Positions 40,195 through 49,443 of a DNA stretch of 64,000 nucleotides are shown here, piece by piece (positions within the stretch are counted from its first letter, which is position 1; every line of letters starts with the position of its first letter). This DNA is from Mariniblastus sp. (GTDB taxonomy: Bacteria; Planctomycetota; Planctomycetia; Pirellulales; Pirellulaceae): the NCBI GenBank assembly GCA_014237975.1, contig JABACA010000008.1, positions 1 through 64,000 on the forward strand. The letters run 5' to 3'. The notes beneath the pieces are model-generated. The model did not search any database. It was not told where the DNA came from and was given only the letters and a program-made list of their open reading frames with translations. Position numbers and translations under genes: made by a program.

Positions 40195-40664
40195 TCCACA
40201 CGTTCATGAATTCATCGATAATAATGGCCGATTCCGTTTTGCCTCACGTTAATGCATCCCTCAACGCATTGGCAACCGTCGTGCTTATCGCGGGTTATTT
40301 CTTTATTCGCAACCGAATGGAAACGGCTCACAAGGCAGCCATGCTTAGTTGCTTTGCTATCTCGATCATATTTCTGGGCTGCTATTTGACCTATCACTAT
40401 GGTTATGGTCATACGACCTTTGATCGGGAAACCTACCCGATCGCGGCCATACTCTATTATGTGCTGCTGGGAACCCACATTCCGTTGGCCATCACGGTGC
40501 CCGTCCTGGCCCTGATTACGATTTACTTTGGCTTTAAGGACAACCGCGTCAAACACAAGAAAATGGCTCGCTGGACCTTTCCGATCTGGTTGTATGTTTC
40601 CGTAACGGGAGTTTTAGTATATTTTATGATCTATTGGTGGTTTCCACCCGGCTCCCAGGTCTAA
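40191..40664 (+). CDS. DUF420 (CtaM-like) membrane protein
   Basis: LPHVNASLNALATVVLIAGYFFIRNRMETAHKAAMLSCFAISIIFLGCYLTYHY...YVLLGTHIPLAITVPVLALITI...HKKMARWTFPIWLYVSVTGVLVYFMIY. Confidence 0.92.
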   Translation: MIHTFMNSSIIMADSVLPHVNASLNALATVVLIAGYFFIRNRMETAHKAAMLSCFAISIIFLGCYLTYHYGYGHTTFDRETYPIAAILYYVLLGTHIPLAITVPVLALITIYFGFKDNRVKHKKMARWTFPIWLYVSVTGVLVYFMIYWWFPPGSQV

Positions 40665-40675
40665 ATGATTCGCCC

Positions 40676-40945
40676 ATGACTCCCAATTTCCGCCAAACAT
40701 GTTTGCCCCTGATCTGCTTTCTGGCAGTTGCCTTGCTGTGCAACAACGCATTGGCGTGTCCCACCTGCAAGGACGGAATGCATGATCAAACTGCGACAGC
40801 ATTTGCCATGAGCATTCTTTTCATGATGAGCATGCCGTTCCTTATCCTCTGTGGCTGGGTTTTTGCAATCTTTCGAATGCGGCAAAACATGAACGAGTCC
40901 AGCGAGCTGCTGCTGGAACATGGGCTTGAGGAAAACGGTCGCTGA
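40676..40945 (+). CDS. Small exported/membrane protein with CPTC motif
   Basis: Signal sequence then ALACPTCKDGMHDQTATAFAMSILFMMSMPFLILCGWVFAIFRMRQ; last gene of the cox operon. Confidence 0.65.
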   Translation: MTPNFRQTCLPLICFLAVALLCNNALACPTCKDGMHDQTATAFAMSILFMMSMPFLILCGWVFAIFRMRQNMNESSELLLEHGLEENGR

Positions 40946-41021
40946 TTTCGCCAGATGCGTCCTTACCCGATCCGAAACACCAGCCAGCGTGCCGAGTTCC
41001 CCATACGGCCTGGCCCTTCGA

Positions 41022-41885
41022 TCATGCGGTGCAGGACTCCAGCCATCGGTGAATGGCAGATTCCACGACATCAAATCTAGCCGAGTAAAAATGATCGGCG
41101 CCGGGAATCGTTTCGATTGAAACGTTATCGAGCTGATTTGCGATCCGTTCCAAATCATCTTGAAGTCCGACAAACACCGGATTCTCATTCAACTCCAACT
41201 CGCCGAAACCAATCCAGGTTGGCACCGTGACTTGATGAACAAAATTCAGCCAGTTAAGAAAATCTCCCGACCGGTATTTTTCCAAGTAGGCGCCGGCTGA
41301 CATCCAGGTCGGGAATGGAAAATCAACGTACATTAATTCATCCGCCTGATGGCTGGCCACGAGTTCTCGGGCAGCCTTCAGCCAGTGGGAAAAACGATCA
41401 CCCTCGCTCGATGCCAGAAACGCATTGTAGCTTAATCGGGTCGCTGACAATCCGCAGACCGCCGCCACCAAAGGGTGGGGAGCATGTGCCTGAGCGTAAA
41501 GAGATTTGATAGCTCCTAAACTGTGCCCTGCCAAGAGAACATTACGGTGCCCCTCGTCTGACAGAAAATCAACCCAGGCATTGATATCATACTTACATTC
41601 GTCAATCCGCTCGTACGCTGCACCAAGCGTAACAGAACGACCCGACCGAACCGTCAGGTTCAGGTAATCATGACCTCGTGTGTTTATCAACACAGCACTG
41701 ATTCCCTGACGTACAAAAGACCCCGCCAGATGCTTGAGCAATCGAGAAGTATAAAAATTTCCACTCAGTCCATGAGTGATCACGGTCGCGTCGATCTTTC
41801 CGTTGGGCTCGGTTTCGGCAGCCATGTAGAAACCATCCAATCGAACCCGGTCCGATGTCATCACGCTAACCAACTGGCCATGCAT
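41022..41885 (-). CDS. Alpha/beta hydrolase family protein
   Basis: THGLSGNFYTSRLL; VLLAGHSLGAIKSLYAQ (nucleophile elbow GHSLG); GADHFYSARF. Confidence 0.85.
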   Translation of the reverse strand: MHGQLVSVMTSDRVRLDGFYMAAETEPNGKIDATVITHGLSGNFYTSRLLKHLAGSFVRQGISAVLINTRGHDYLNLTVRSGRSVTLGAAYERIDECKYDINAWVDFLSDEGHRNVLLAGHSLGAIKSLYAQAHAPHPLVAAVCGLSATRLSYNAFLASSEGDRFSHWLKAARELVASHQADELMYVDFPFPTWMSAGAYLEKYRSGDFLNWLNFVHQVTVPTWIGFGELELNENPVFVGLQDDLERIANQLDNVSIETIPGADHFYSARFDVVESAIHRWLESCTA

Positions 41886-41916
41886 TCATTCCACCTGCTT
41901 CAATCGAATTGGCATT

Positions 41917-41949
41917 AAAAAACCCTGATTCGCGGTATACGAATCAGGG
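41917..41949 (-). terminator. Rho-independent terminator downstream of the 42001-42474 gene
   Basis: Perfect 10-bp stem CCCTGATTCG/CGAATCAGGG with 7-nt loop, followed on the minus strand by six T. Confidence 0.9.
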
Positions 41950-42000
41950 CATGTGTAATCTATTTGTTTTCGTTGGTAAATTGCCAGGGAATACAACCCA

Positions 42001-42474
42001 CTAAGCACCACTTTGAGCGTGATGCGGCACACTACTCAATTGGGACAATAACTGCAAAACACCGTTAAGATGGGCCAATCGAGGGCCGTAGCGATCGACA
42101 AATTCATTGAGAACAAATTCACCATCGAGCATGTTTTCATAGTTGTCATTGACTTCGATCGTCAAGTTCTCAAGAAACTCGGTTTGCACCCGACTCAAAG
42201 CTTCTGCCGCCGCGCGGCAACGGCGAGCCAGCAACGGGTTTGCCTCTTTCCATTGACCCAGTTCATTAGCGCGTTGGCGCTGGCTGGCATTCGTTTGATC
42301 AACCAGTTCTTGCAACAGTTCATTCTGGCGTTCTTGGCCAAAGACTAATTGCTGCAACAGTGTATTAAGCTCTTGATTGTTATTCATGGTGGTATTGCCA
42401 ACCGTGGGTTTGCTAGCATCTTGACTGACGTCGATCCGAAAAATCGGTGACAAATCTTGGGGGTCACGTGTCAT
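42001..42474 (-). CDS. Conserved hypothetical protein (157 aa, helical)
   Basis: ORF bounded by a good promoter and an intrinsic terminator; Q/E/L-rich helices. Confidence 0.72.
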   Translation of the reverse strand: MTRDPQDLSPIFRIDVSQDASKPTVGNTTMNNNQELNTLLQQLVFGQERQNELLQELVDQTNASQRQRANELGQWKEANPLLARRCRAAAEALSRVQTEFLENLTIEVNDNYENMLDGEFVLNEFVDRYGPRLAHLNGVLQLLSQLSSVPHHAQSGA

Positions 42475-42512
42475 TAAATATCACTCCAAATAATTGCGCA
42501 TCGATTTCACCT

Positions 42513-42541
42513 AGTATAAACAGATGATACAAAAGTGTCGA
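42513..42541 (-). promoter_or_regulatory. Sigma-70-type promoter
   Basis: Minus strand TCGACA - 17 bp - TATACT, ending 39 bp before the start at 42474. Confidence 0.6.
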
Positions 42542-42842
42542 GCAGTACGTTGTCACTCCTTCCCGTATTCATAAAATTTTTAATTATTCTAAAGTGAAAA
42601 ATCGGTACTGCTGTCAAGGCTTCTAATAAAACGTACGTGCTGCGAAATATTTAACACTGATTCCAATCATAACGCCAAGATTTCCCCACTACCGTGTGTT
42701 AAAGAACTGATTCCCTAGCCTCCGATTCAAAGCTAGGTGGCAATTGTTGTCACATTTCACTGTTTTGATCGTTGACAAACAGTTCTCGCCAAGCACTGCC
42801 CCCGGGCCGACTTGAGATATTGGTTTCCCCAGAGATCCGGAA

Positions 42843-43349
42843 TTGAACCAAACCCCAGCTACTAAAAACCCACATTTGGGTTTTCTGACCGTTTTTGAAG
42901 TCCCTTCTGCCGGATTTGGTGGAGGGCTATTGGTCACGTCCTGCAAAGGTCGGCCAGTTGAATTTCATTGCACAGCCCCCCTTAACGCCAATCGGGCCCA
43001 GGAAATTCTTTATGGACAGACGCTGAGATCTTTCTTGTTTTGTGACCAAATCGGGATCGCATTGATTGAAAAGGCAAGCACGTCACTTGATGTGGTCGTA
43101 ACCGATGCAGCTGAAATGATCGAGCTATCTACGTCTGTCAATATCCCGTTCGCACTGGTGGATTTGGACGCAACCGCCACTGCCAAAGATCCCTCGGTTA
43201 AAATCGACGCACACATTACCAAGCTTGTTTCTGCGAACACCGACCAGACCCTGCAAGTGCTGAACCAGTTCACCGAGACCTTGCCGTTAAATGAGCCGTT
43301 TGAGCGAATTCAACAGGCCATCGCCGAAGCACACAAGGTGGCTGCTTAA
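42843..43349 (+). CDS. Conserved hypothetical protein (168 aa)
   Basis: ORF; FLTVFEVPSAGFGGGLLVTSCKGRPVEFHCTAPLNANRAQEILYG; precedes SNF2 helicase on the same strand. Confidence 0.7.
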   Translation: MNQTPATKNPHLGFLTVFEVPSAGFGGGLLVTSCKGRPVEFHCTAPLNANRAQEILYGQTLRSFLFCDQIGIALIEKASTSLDVVVTDAAEMIELSTSVNIPFALVDLDATATAKDPSVKIDAHITKLVSANTDQTLQVLNQFTETLPLNEPFERIQQAIAEAHKVAA

Positions 43350-43385
43350 ACCTGTCACGAAAGCCCGGAAACCAGGCGATTCAAA

Positions 43386-45119
43386 TTGACTGATACTCCT
43401 TGGAATATGACCGATTGGAATGCTGATTTAACTCAGCCAATCCAGATCGAAACGACAAGTTGGGAGTCGATGGACTCCAGCGAACCTCAGGTCATTACCC
43501 TGCCGATACGAGTCAAACCGAGACGGGTACAAAGTTATTTTTTCAATTGTGAATCCGAGCAAAAAAACGAAGGAAAAGAATCCGCCGCCAAGGCGTTTCT
43601 TTCGTCCGGGTCAAATAAGACACCATCAGCTATCAAACCTAGCAAACGTCCCGACAATCCATCAAGAACCCGCATCAAACCGCCTCGTGACATCATCAAG
43701 CTGAGCGACCGTCTATTCTATGTTTTGCAGCCACCCCTCGAAACACTTCTCGCCAGTAACACAATTGAATTCCCCTTCAAGCCTTTCGATTTTCAGTATT
43801 CAGGAGTTGCATTTCTGTTCCCTCGCCATTCTGCGATCCTGGCCGACGAGATGGGACTGGGTAAAACGATGCAGGCCATTACGTCCATTCGCATGTTGTT
43901 GCGGAGTGGCTACCTGAAAAATGTGTTGTTGATCTGCCCCAAGCCGCTGGTTACCAACTGGCAACGTGAATTTGCTTTATGGGCTCCCGAGGTTCCCGTT
44001 TCGGTCGTTTCCGGTTCGCAAGCCAAACGACAGTGGCATTGGGAAAACAATCATACTCCTGTCAAGATTGCCAACTACGAGTTAATGGTCCGTGATGAAC
44101 AGCTGGTTACCCAGCCCGACGCCCCGTATGACTTGGTGTTGTTGGATGAAGCCCAACGAATCAAGAACAAATCAAACTCGACCAGCAAGGTTATTCGCAA
44201 CATTCCTCGGCAACGCAGTTGGGCTTTGACCGGCACGCCGATTGAAAACAGTATTGAAGACTTGATCGGTATTTTTGAATTTGTTTCACCAGGCGCCATC
44301 CATAATGCCATGAGCGCACGCGAACTGCGGCGGGAAGTCAAGGATTTTGTTTTGCGGCGAAGCAAAGACATGGTTCTCAAAGATTTGCCTCCCAAGTTGA
44401 TCCGTGACACCGAGTTGAGCTTGACCGGCGAGCAATATGATTCGTATCAGCAGGCAGAAAAAGACGGCGTACTGAAATTAAATGACCTCGGCGCCGAAAT
44501 CACGATTAAACATGTCTTTGAATTGGTTCTCCGGTTAAAGCAGATATGTAATTTTGATCCTTCAACTGGCCGAAGCTCCAAGCTGGAGCTGCTCCAGAGC
44601 GATATGGAAGAAGTGGCAGCCAGTGGCCGAAAAGCAATCGTGTTCAGTCAATGGGTCAAGACATTGGATACGCTCGATGGTCACCTGAAAGAATTTAATC
44701 CGTTAGCCTACCATGGACGAATTCCGTCGGGAAAACGAGATGCCATTCTGCAGGAGTTCAAGGAATCACCCGATCGCCATATCCTGTTGATGAGCTACGG
44801 TGCCGGCAGCGTCGGGCTCAATCTTCAATTCTGTCGTTACGTCTACCTGTTCGATCGCTGGTGGAATCCGGCGGTGGAAGACCAAGCGATCAACCGGGCC
44901 CACCGTATTGGTGCTGCGGGCAGTGTGACCGTTACACGAATGATATCGGCAGGAACCATCGAACAGCGGATTCACGACATTCTCGAATCCAAACGAGAAC
45001 TATTCAACGAGATACTCAGCGACAACCGTAATCCGGCAAGTTACGGCCTGAGCAAGGAAGAGATCTTTGGCCTGTTTAATCTAAAGACGCCTGACGGTAC
45101 GATATCCAAAGTCGCATAA
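43386..45119 (+). CDS. SNF2-family DEAD/DEAH-box helicase
   Basis: LADEMGLGKTMQAI; LLDEAQRIKN; SWALTGTPIENSIEDLIGIFEF; VFSQWVKTLDTLDGHL; LMSYGAGSVGLNLQFCRYVYLFDRWWNPAVEDQAINRAHRIG. Start uncertain. Confidence 0.94.
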   Translation: MTDTPWNMTDWNADLTQPIQIETTSWESMDSSEPQVITLPIRVKPRRVQSYFFNCESEQKNEGKESAAKAFLSSGSNKTPSAIKPSKRPDNPSRTRIKPPRDIIKLSDRLFYVLQPPLETLLASNTIEFPFKPFDFQYSGVAFLFPRHSAILADEMGLGKTMQAITSIRMLLRSGYLKNVLLICPKPLVTNWQREFALWAPEVPVSVVSGSQAKRQWHWENNHTPVKIANYELMVRDEQLVTQPDAPYDLVLLDEAQRIKNKSNSTSKVIRNIPRQRSWALTGTPIENSIEDLIGIFEFVSPGAIHNAMSARELRREVKDFVLRRSKDMVLKDLPPKLIRDTELSLTGEQYDSYQQAEKDGVLKLNDLGAEITIKHVFELVLRLKQICNFDPSTGRSSKLELLQSDMEEVAASGRKAIVFSQWVKTLDTLDGHLKEFNPLAYHGRIPSGKRDAILQEFKESPDRHILLMSYGAGSVGLNLQFCRYVYLFDRWWNPAVEDQAINRAHRIGAAGSVTVTRMISAGTIEQRIHDILESKRELFNEILSDNRNPASYGLSKEEIFGLFNLKTPDGTISKVA

Positions 45120-45140
45120 GCAAATTGGATTGATTGGCCC

Positions 45141-46286
45141 ATGCCTGAACGTCAAGAAACTCGTCTTCCTGAAAACCACCAAGCCAATTGGTATCCCCCC
45201 TGGGCTCCCCGTTTTTGGAACGGGATGCGGATGCTGGATTACTGGAGGCTACTGCATGCCAATCAGTTTCGAATCCATCCAACACGGCTGCCGATGGCCT
45301 TTATGGTCGGTTGCTGCACCGTGATTAATTCATGCCTGTCCGCCATGCAAACGCTCTGCTATGAGCGCACCATTCGCAACTCGAAATTCGATAGTCCACC
45401 CGTCTTTATTGTGGGGCACTGGCGCAGCGGCACAACCTTGCTGCACGAGTTGATGTCTCTTGATCCACGCATGGCGTTCCCCAACAACTATGAAGTCTTT
45501 GTCCCGCATCATTTCCTTGTATCCAAGGTGGTTCTACAGCCACTCATTCTGCTTTTGCTGCCACCGACGCGACCGATGGACAGGATGCCGATGCGAGTCG
45601 AATTGCCACAAGAAGATGATTTTGCACTATGTGCCATGGGTGGACCGACGCCGTATCGCAGAATCGCGTTCCCGAACCAGCCCAATGACGATTATCTCCA
45701 GCTGGATACGGACAACCTGAGGGAAGACCAGGAAACGGAACTCTTTAAGTGCCTGAACAAATTCTACCGGGCATTGACGGTTCGCCACAAAAAGCAATTG
45801 GTCCTCAAGTCGCCTCCCCACACCGGTCGGATCGCCAAACTCGCCAAATGGTTCCCGGGCGCCAAGTTCATCCACCTCAGTCGCGACCCTAACCAGTTGG
45901 TTCCATCCACCATCCGACTCTGGCAGACACTGGACCAAGTCCAGGGGTTTCAGCCAGCAAAATACGATAACGATTGGTTACTGGAGTATATTCGCAAGAA
46001 CAAAGAAATCATGTATGGCAGTTACTTGCGAGACCGCGCCCAATTACCGGCTGATCAATTGGTCGAAGTCAAATTCGAAGAACTGGTTGCCGACCCGCTG
46101 GCGCAGATGCAGGCCATCTATGAGCAACTGGAACTGGGTGATTTTGAATTAAACCGGGACAATATCAAACAGTATTTTGAACGCCGTGGTGATCACAAGA
46201 AAAACGAAAACAAGCTCAATCCGGCATTGGAATCCTGGATTGACACGAACTGGCACGATTACAAACAGCAATTCGGTTACCAGTAG
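45141..46286 (+). CDS. Sulfotransferase family protein
   Basis: PVFIVGHWRSGTTLLHELMSLDPRMAFPNNYEVF (5'-PSB loop); AKFIHLSRDPNQLVPSTIRLW (3'-PB region). Confidence 0.9.
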   Translation: MPERQETRLPENHQANWYPPWAPRFWNGMRMLDYWRLLHANQFRIHPTRLPMAFMVGCCTVINSCLSAMQTLCYERTIRNSKFDSPPVFIVGHWRSGTTLLHELMSLDPRMAFPNNYEVFVPHHFLVSKVVLQPLILLLLPPTRPMDRMPMRVELPQEDDFALCAMGGPTPYRRIAFPNQPNDDYLQLDTDNLREDQETELFKCLNKFYRALTVRHKKQLVLKSPPHTGRIAKLAKWFPGAKFIHLSRDPNQLVPSTIRLWQTLDQVQGFQPAKYDNDWLLEYIRKNKEIMYGSYLRDRAQLPADQLVEVKFEELVADPLAQMQAIYEQLELGDFELNRDNIKQYFERRGDHKKNENKLNPALESWIDTNWHDYKQQFGYQ

Positions 46287-46488
46287 CGACCAGCCCACAT
46301 ACCCGTGATGTACATTTCATGCCGATAATTTGCACGAGTTTGCTGTTTCCGTGCAAGACACGCAAGCCGAGGTAGAGCATAATCTGAGCTGGGAAACTAT
46401 TTCGCGACGCTACCGTCGAGTACCGAGTTCGACGGCCAGGCCGGCGTTGTGAGAACTCCAACCAATTTGCCAGACTGCCCTGAATCTG

Positions 46489-49434
46489 ATGTGCCACTTA
46501 CATTTCAATGCCCGTATCTTGTTGGGCGCGCGCGCCGCACTGATGGCGGTCATGCTGCTATGGAGCGGTTGGCTGGTTGCGGATGAGCCATTGAAATACA
46601 ACCGGGAGATTCGCCCCATCCTGGCCAAGCACTGCTTTGTCTGTCATGGTCCCGACGAAGGCTCTCGTCAAGCCGGCTTGCGACTGGATGATCGCGCGGC
46701 CGCGATAGAGATGAAGGCGATCCAGCCAGGCAGGCCCGCTCAAAGTGGTTTGGTTGAGCGTATTCAATCGACCGATCCGGAGAGCGTCATGCCACCTGCG
46801 GATTCAGGTCACTCGCTCAGTGCCGACGAAATCAAACGCTTGCGGCAATGGGTCGCCGAGGGAGCGAAATACGAAGTACACTGGTCTTTTACCGCGCCAA
46901 AAAAAGCGGATCCTCCCACGAACCAGGCCGACGGGTCCAATCACCCCGTCGACCGTTTTGTTCTCCGTCATCTCGAAGCTGCCCAGCTCAGCCCGACAGC
47001 CGAAGCGGACCGGCTGACCTTGATTCGCCGATTGTCCTTGGATCTTACCGGGCTTCCCCCAACGGTCGAAGAAGCCGACGCATTCGCTGCGGATCGTTCT
47101 CCCGAGGCCTATGAAACGGTGGTGGATCGCCTGTTGGCCTCCGATGCCTACGGCGAGCATTGGTCCAGGATGTGGCTCGATTTGGCGCGGTACGCCGACA
47201 CCAAGGGCTACGAAAAGGACCGGCCCCGTACGATCTGGCGATACCGCGATTGGGTGATCGATGCCTTCAACCACGACATGCCTTACGATCAATTTACGAC
47301 AGAACAATTGGCGGGCGACCTGCTTTCCAGCCCGACAAACGAACAGTTCCTGGCGACTGCCTTTCATCGTAACACGATGGAAAACGACGAGGGTGGCACC
47401 GACGACGAAGAATTTCGTGTGGCGGCCGTCAAGGATCGGGTGGATACGACACTTCAGGTCTGGATGGGTTTGACGATGGGGTGTGCCAAGTGCCATTCGC
47501 ACAAGTACGATCCGATCAGTCAACACGCTTACTACCAGATGTATGCACTGTTTAATCAAACCGAAGACGCGGACCGCGAACAACCATTGTTGAAAACACC
47601 GACGCGCGAGCAGCAGGACCAGATCCAACGACTCGAAGGCGAGCTCAAGACACTCCAACAGGCATTGGCTGACCGGCCGCCCGGTTATGCCGAGGCCTTT
47701 TCCGATTGGCAAGCCAAATTTAAAGGCCGACCGCTTTGGGCGCCCCTGCTCTATTCGGGGTTTGAATCCACCCAGGGGATCGTGTTGACCCAGGATGATC
47801 AGGGCATTTTGCTGGTGGACCAGGAACTGCCTGAAAAAGACACCTGGAAACTGACGCTCCAGCTGCCACCGGGGCAGCCACTTACTTCGATCCGCATCGA
47901 TACATTCCCCAAGCCAAAGGGTGGGAAGTGGAACGACAAGAATGTTGTCCTGAATGAATTCAAGGTCGAGCTGATTGAACCGGGTCAGGATCCGGTACCC
48001 TGCAAACTGGCGCGTCCCCGGGCGGACTTTTCCCAGCGGGACTGGCCGGTGGCCAAGGCGATTGATGGCCAAGCCAGCTCGGGCTGGGCCTTTTCACCCC
48101 AAGCGGGCCAGGCCCACGCTGCCGTCTTCGATTTTGAACAACCGATCGAACCGGGAACAGGTCGACAATTGCGACTGACACTCCAACAGCAATACGGCGC
48201 CGGCTTGCTACTCAAACGTTTTCGAATTTCGGCCAGCAACTACCCTGTCTCGTGGTTGGCAGCGGAAGTTAAGATTCCCAGCACAGAGACCCTCTTTGAG
48301 ACCAAGGTCTTCCCCGCCACGCGGCAGCTTCACGCAAACATTGCCGCGAAACGCCAAGAGATTACGCGTGTTCGCCAGGCCGTCCCCTCGACGCCCGTCA
48401 TGCGGGAGCTGGCAGCCGACAAACGTCGTCAAACGAGAATCCATGTGCGAGGCAACTTCCTGGACCTGGGCGATCCTGTCGAGGGAAGCGTGCCGGAAGG
48501 GTTTGGTCGGTTCGATGCTGCCTGGCCCCAAAATCGGCTGGGCGTTGCCCGTTGGTTGATAAACTCCGCCAACCCCCTGACGAGCAGGGTGGCCGTCAAT
48601 CGTATCTGGGCTCAGCTTTTTGGCCGTGGGTTTGTTGAGACGGAAGAAGATTTTGGGACGCAGGGGACCCTGCCCTCTCACCCGGAGTTGCTGGATTGGT
48701 TGGCAGTCGATTTCCAGGAAAATGGCTGGTCGTTAAAGCGGCTCCTGAAAACGATCGTAATGTCACGGACCTATCGTCAAAGCTCGCATGTTAGCCCGCA
48801 ACAGCTTGAGATCGATCCAGGCAACCGCCTGTTATCGCGCGGCCCGCGTTTCCGCCTGTCGGCAGAGATTGTCCGTGATCAAGCGATGGCCGTATCCGGT
48901 TTGCTGACGCGGCAAATCGGGGGGCCCTCGGTCATGCCACCCCAGCCGGGCGGGATTTGGAAATCGACTTACAGCGGCGAGAAATGGAAGAACGCGACGG
49001 GGGCCGATCGCTACCGACGGGCCCTTTACACTTATAAAAAACGGACGAGTCCCTACCCGGCCATGCTCACATTTGATTCAGGCAGTGGTGAAGTTTGCCA
49101 GATCCGACGGGTGCGGACCAATACACCCCTGCAGGCGTTGGTGACACTCAACGATACGGTTTATGTCGAGGCCGCCGGGGCGCTGGCAACACGCATGGAG
49201 CATTCGGCCAGCACCTCGCGGGACCGAATCGCCAACGGTTTTCGGATGGTTCTTGTGCGGCACGCCGATCCCAAGGAGCTTGACCGATTGGTCGCGCTGT
49301 ACGATTCGCTAGAGACCGAACTGACGGATGGCGACGCGCTGCTCAAGTCGGCCGGATTGACCGAAGGGGATCCTCGGCTTGTCGCCGTGGCGAATGTTCT
49401 GTTGAACCTGGATGAAACCTTGATGAAACAATAG
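46489..49434 (+). CDS. Planctomycete cytochrome c / DUF1549 / DUF1553 domain protein
   Basis: KYNREIRPILAKHCFVCHGPDEGSRQAGLRLDDRAAA; RRLSLDLTGLPPTVEEADAF; LGLTMGCAKCHSHKYDPISQHAYYQMYALFNQTEDAD; NRIWAQLFGRGFVETEEDFG. Confidence 0.95.
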   Translation: MCHLHFNARILLGARAALMAVMLLWSGWLVADEPLKYNREIRPILAKHCFVCHGPDEGSRQAGLRLDDRAAAIEMKAIQPGRPAQSGLVERIQSTDPESVMPPADSGHSLSADEIKRLRQWVAEGAKYEVHWSFTAPKKADPPTNQADGSNHPVDRFVLRHLEAAQLSPTAEADRLTLIRRLSLDLTGLPPTVEEADAFAADRSPEAYETVVDRLLASDAYGEHWSRMWLDLARYADTKGYEKDRPRTIWRYRDWVIDAFNHDMPYDQFTTEQLAGDLLSSPTNEQFLATAFHRNTMENDEGGTDDEEFRVAAVKDRVDTTLQVWMGLTMGCAKCHSHKYDPISQHAYYQMYALFNQTEDADREQPLLKTPTREQQDQIQRLEGELKTLQQALADRPPGYAEAFSDWQAKFKGRPLWAPLLYSGFESTQGIVLTQDDQGILLVDQELPEKDTWKLTLQLPPGQPLTSIRIDTFPKPKGGKWNDKNVVLNEFKVELIEPGQDPVPCKLARPRADFSQRDWPVAKAIDGQASSGWAFSPQAGQAHAAVFDFEQPIEPGTGRQLRLTLQQQYGAGLLLKRFRISASNYPVSWLAAEVKIPSTETLFETKVFPATRQLHANIAAKRQEITRVRQAVPSTPVMRELAADKRRQTRIHVRGNFLDLGDPVEGSVPEGFGRFDAAWPQNRLGVARWLINSANPLTSRVAVNRIWAQLFGRGFVETEEDFGTQGTLPSHPELLDWLAVDFQENGWSLKRLLKTIVMSRTYRQSSHVSPQQLEIDPGNRLLSRGPRFRLSAEIVRDQAMAVSGLLTRQIGGPSVMPPQPGGIWKSTYSGEKWKNATGADRYRRALYTYKKRTSPYPAMLTFDSGSGEVCQIRRVRTNTPLQALVTLNDTVYVEAAGALATRMEHSASTSRDRIANGFRMVLVRHADPKELDRLVALYDSLETELTDGDALLKSAGLTEGDPRLVAVANVLLNLDETLMKQ

Positions 49435-49443
49435 CGAGCCAGC

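Noticed and set aside
42715-42738. tRNA T-arm-like hairpin CCTAGC...GATTCAAA...GCTAGG
   Set aside because: Loop is 12 nt, not 7, and no acceptor, D or anticodon arms could be built around it.
46804-48072. 422-aa minus-strand ORF antisense to the DUF1549/DUF1553 gene
   Set aside because: Composition is typical of a shadow ORF in a GC-biased gene; the plus-strand product is a clear full-length family member and no domain is recognisable on the antisense frame.
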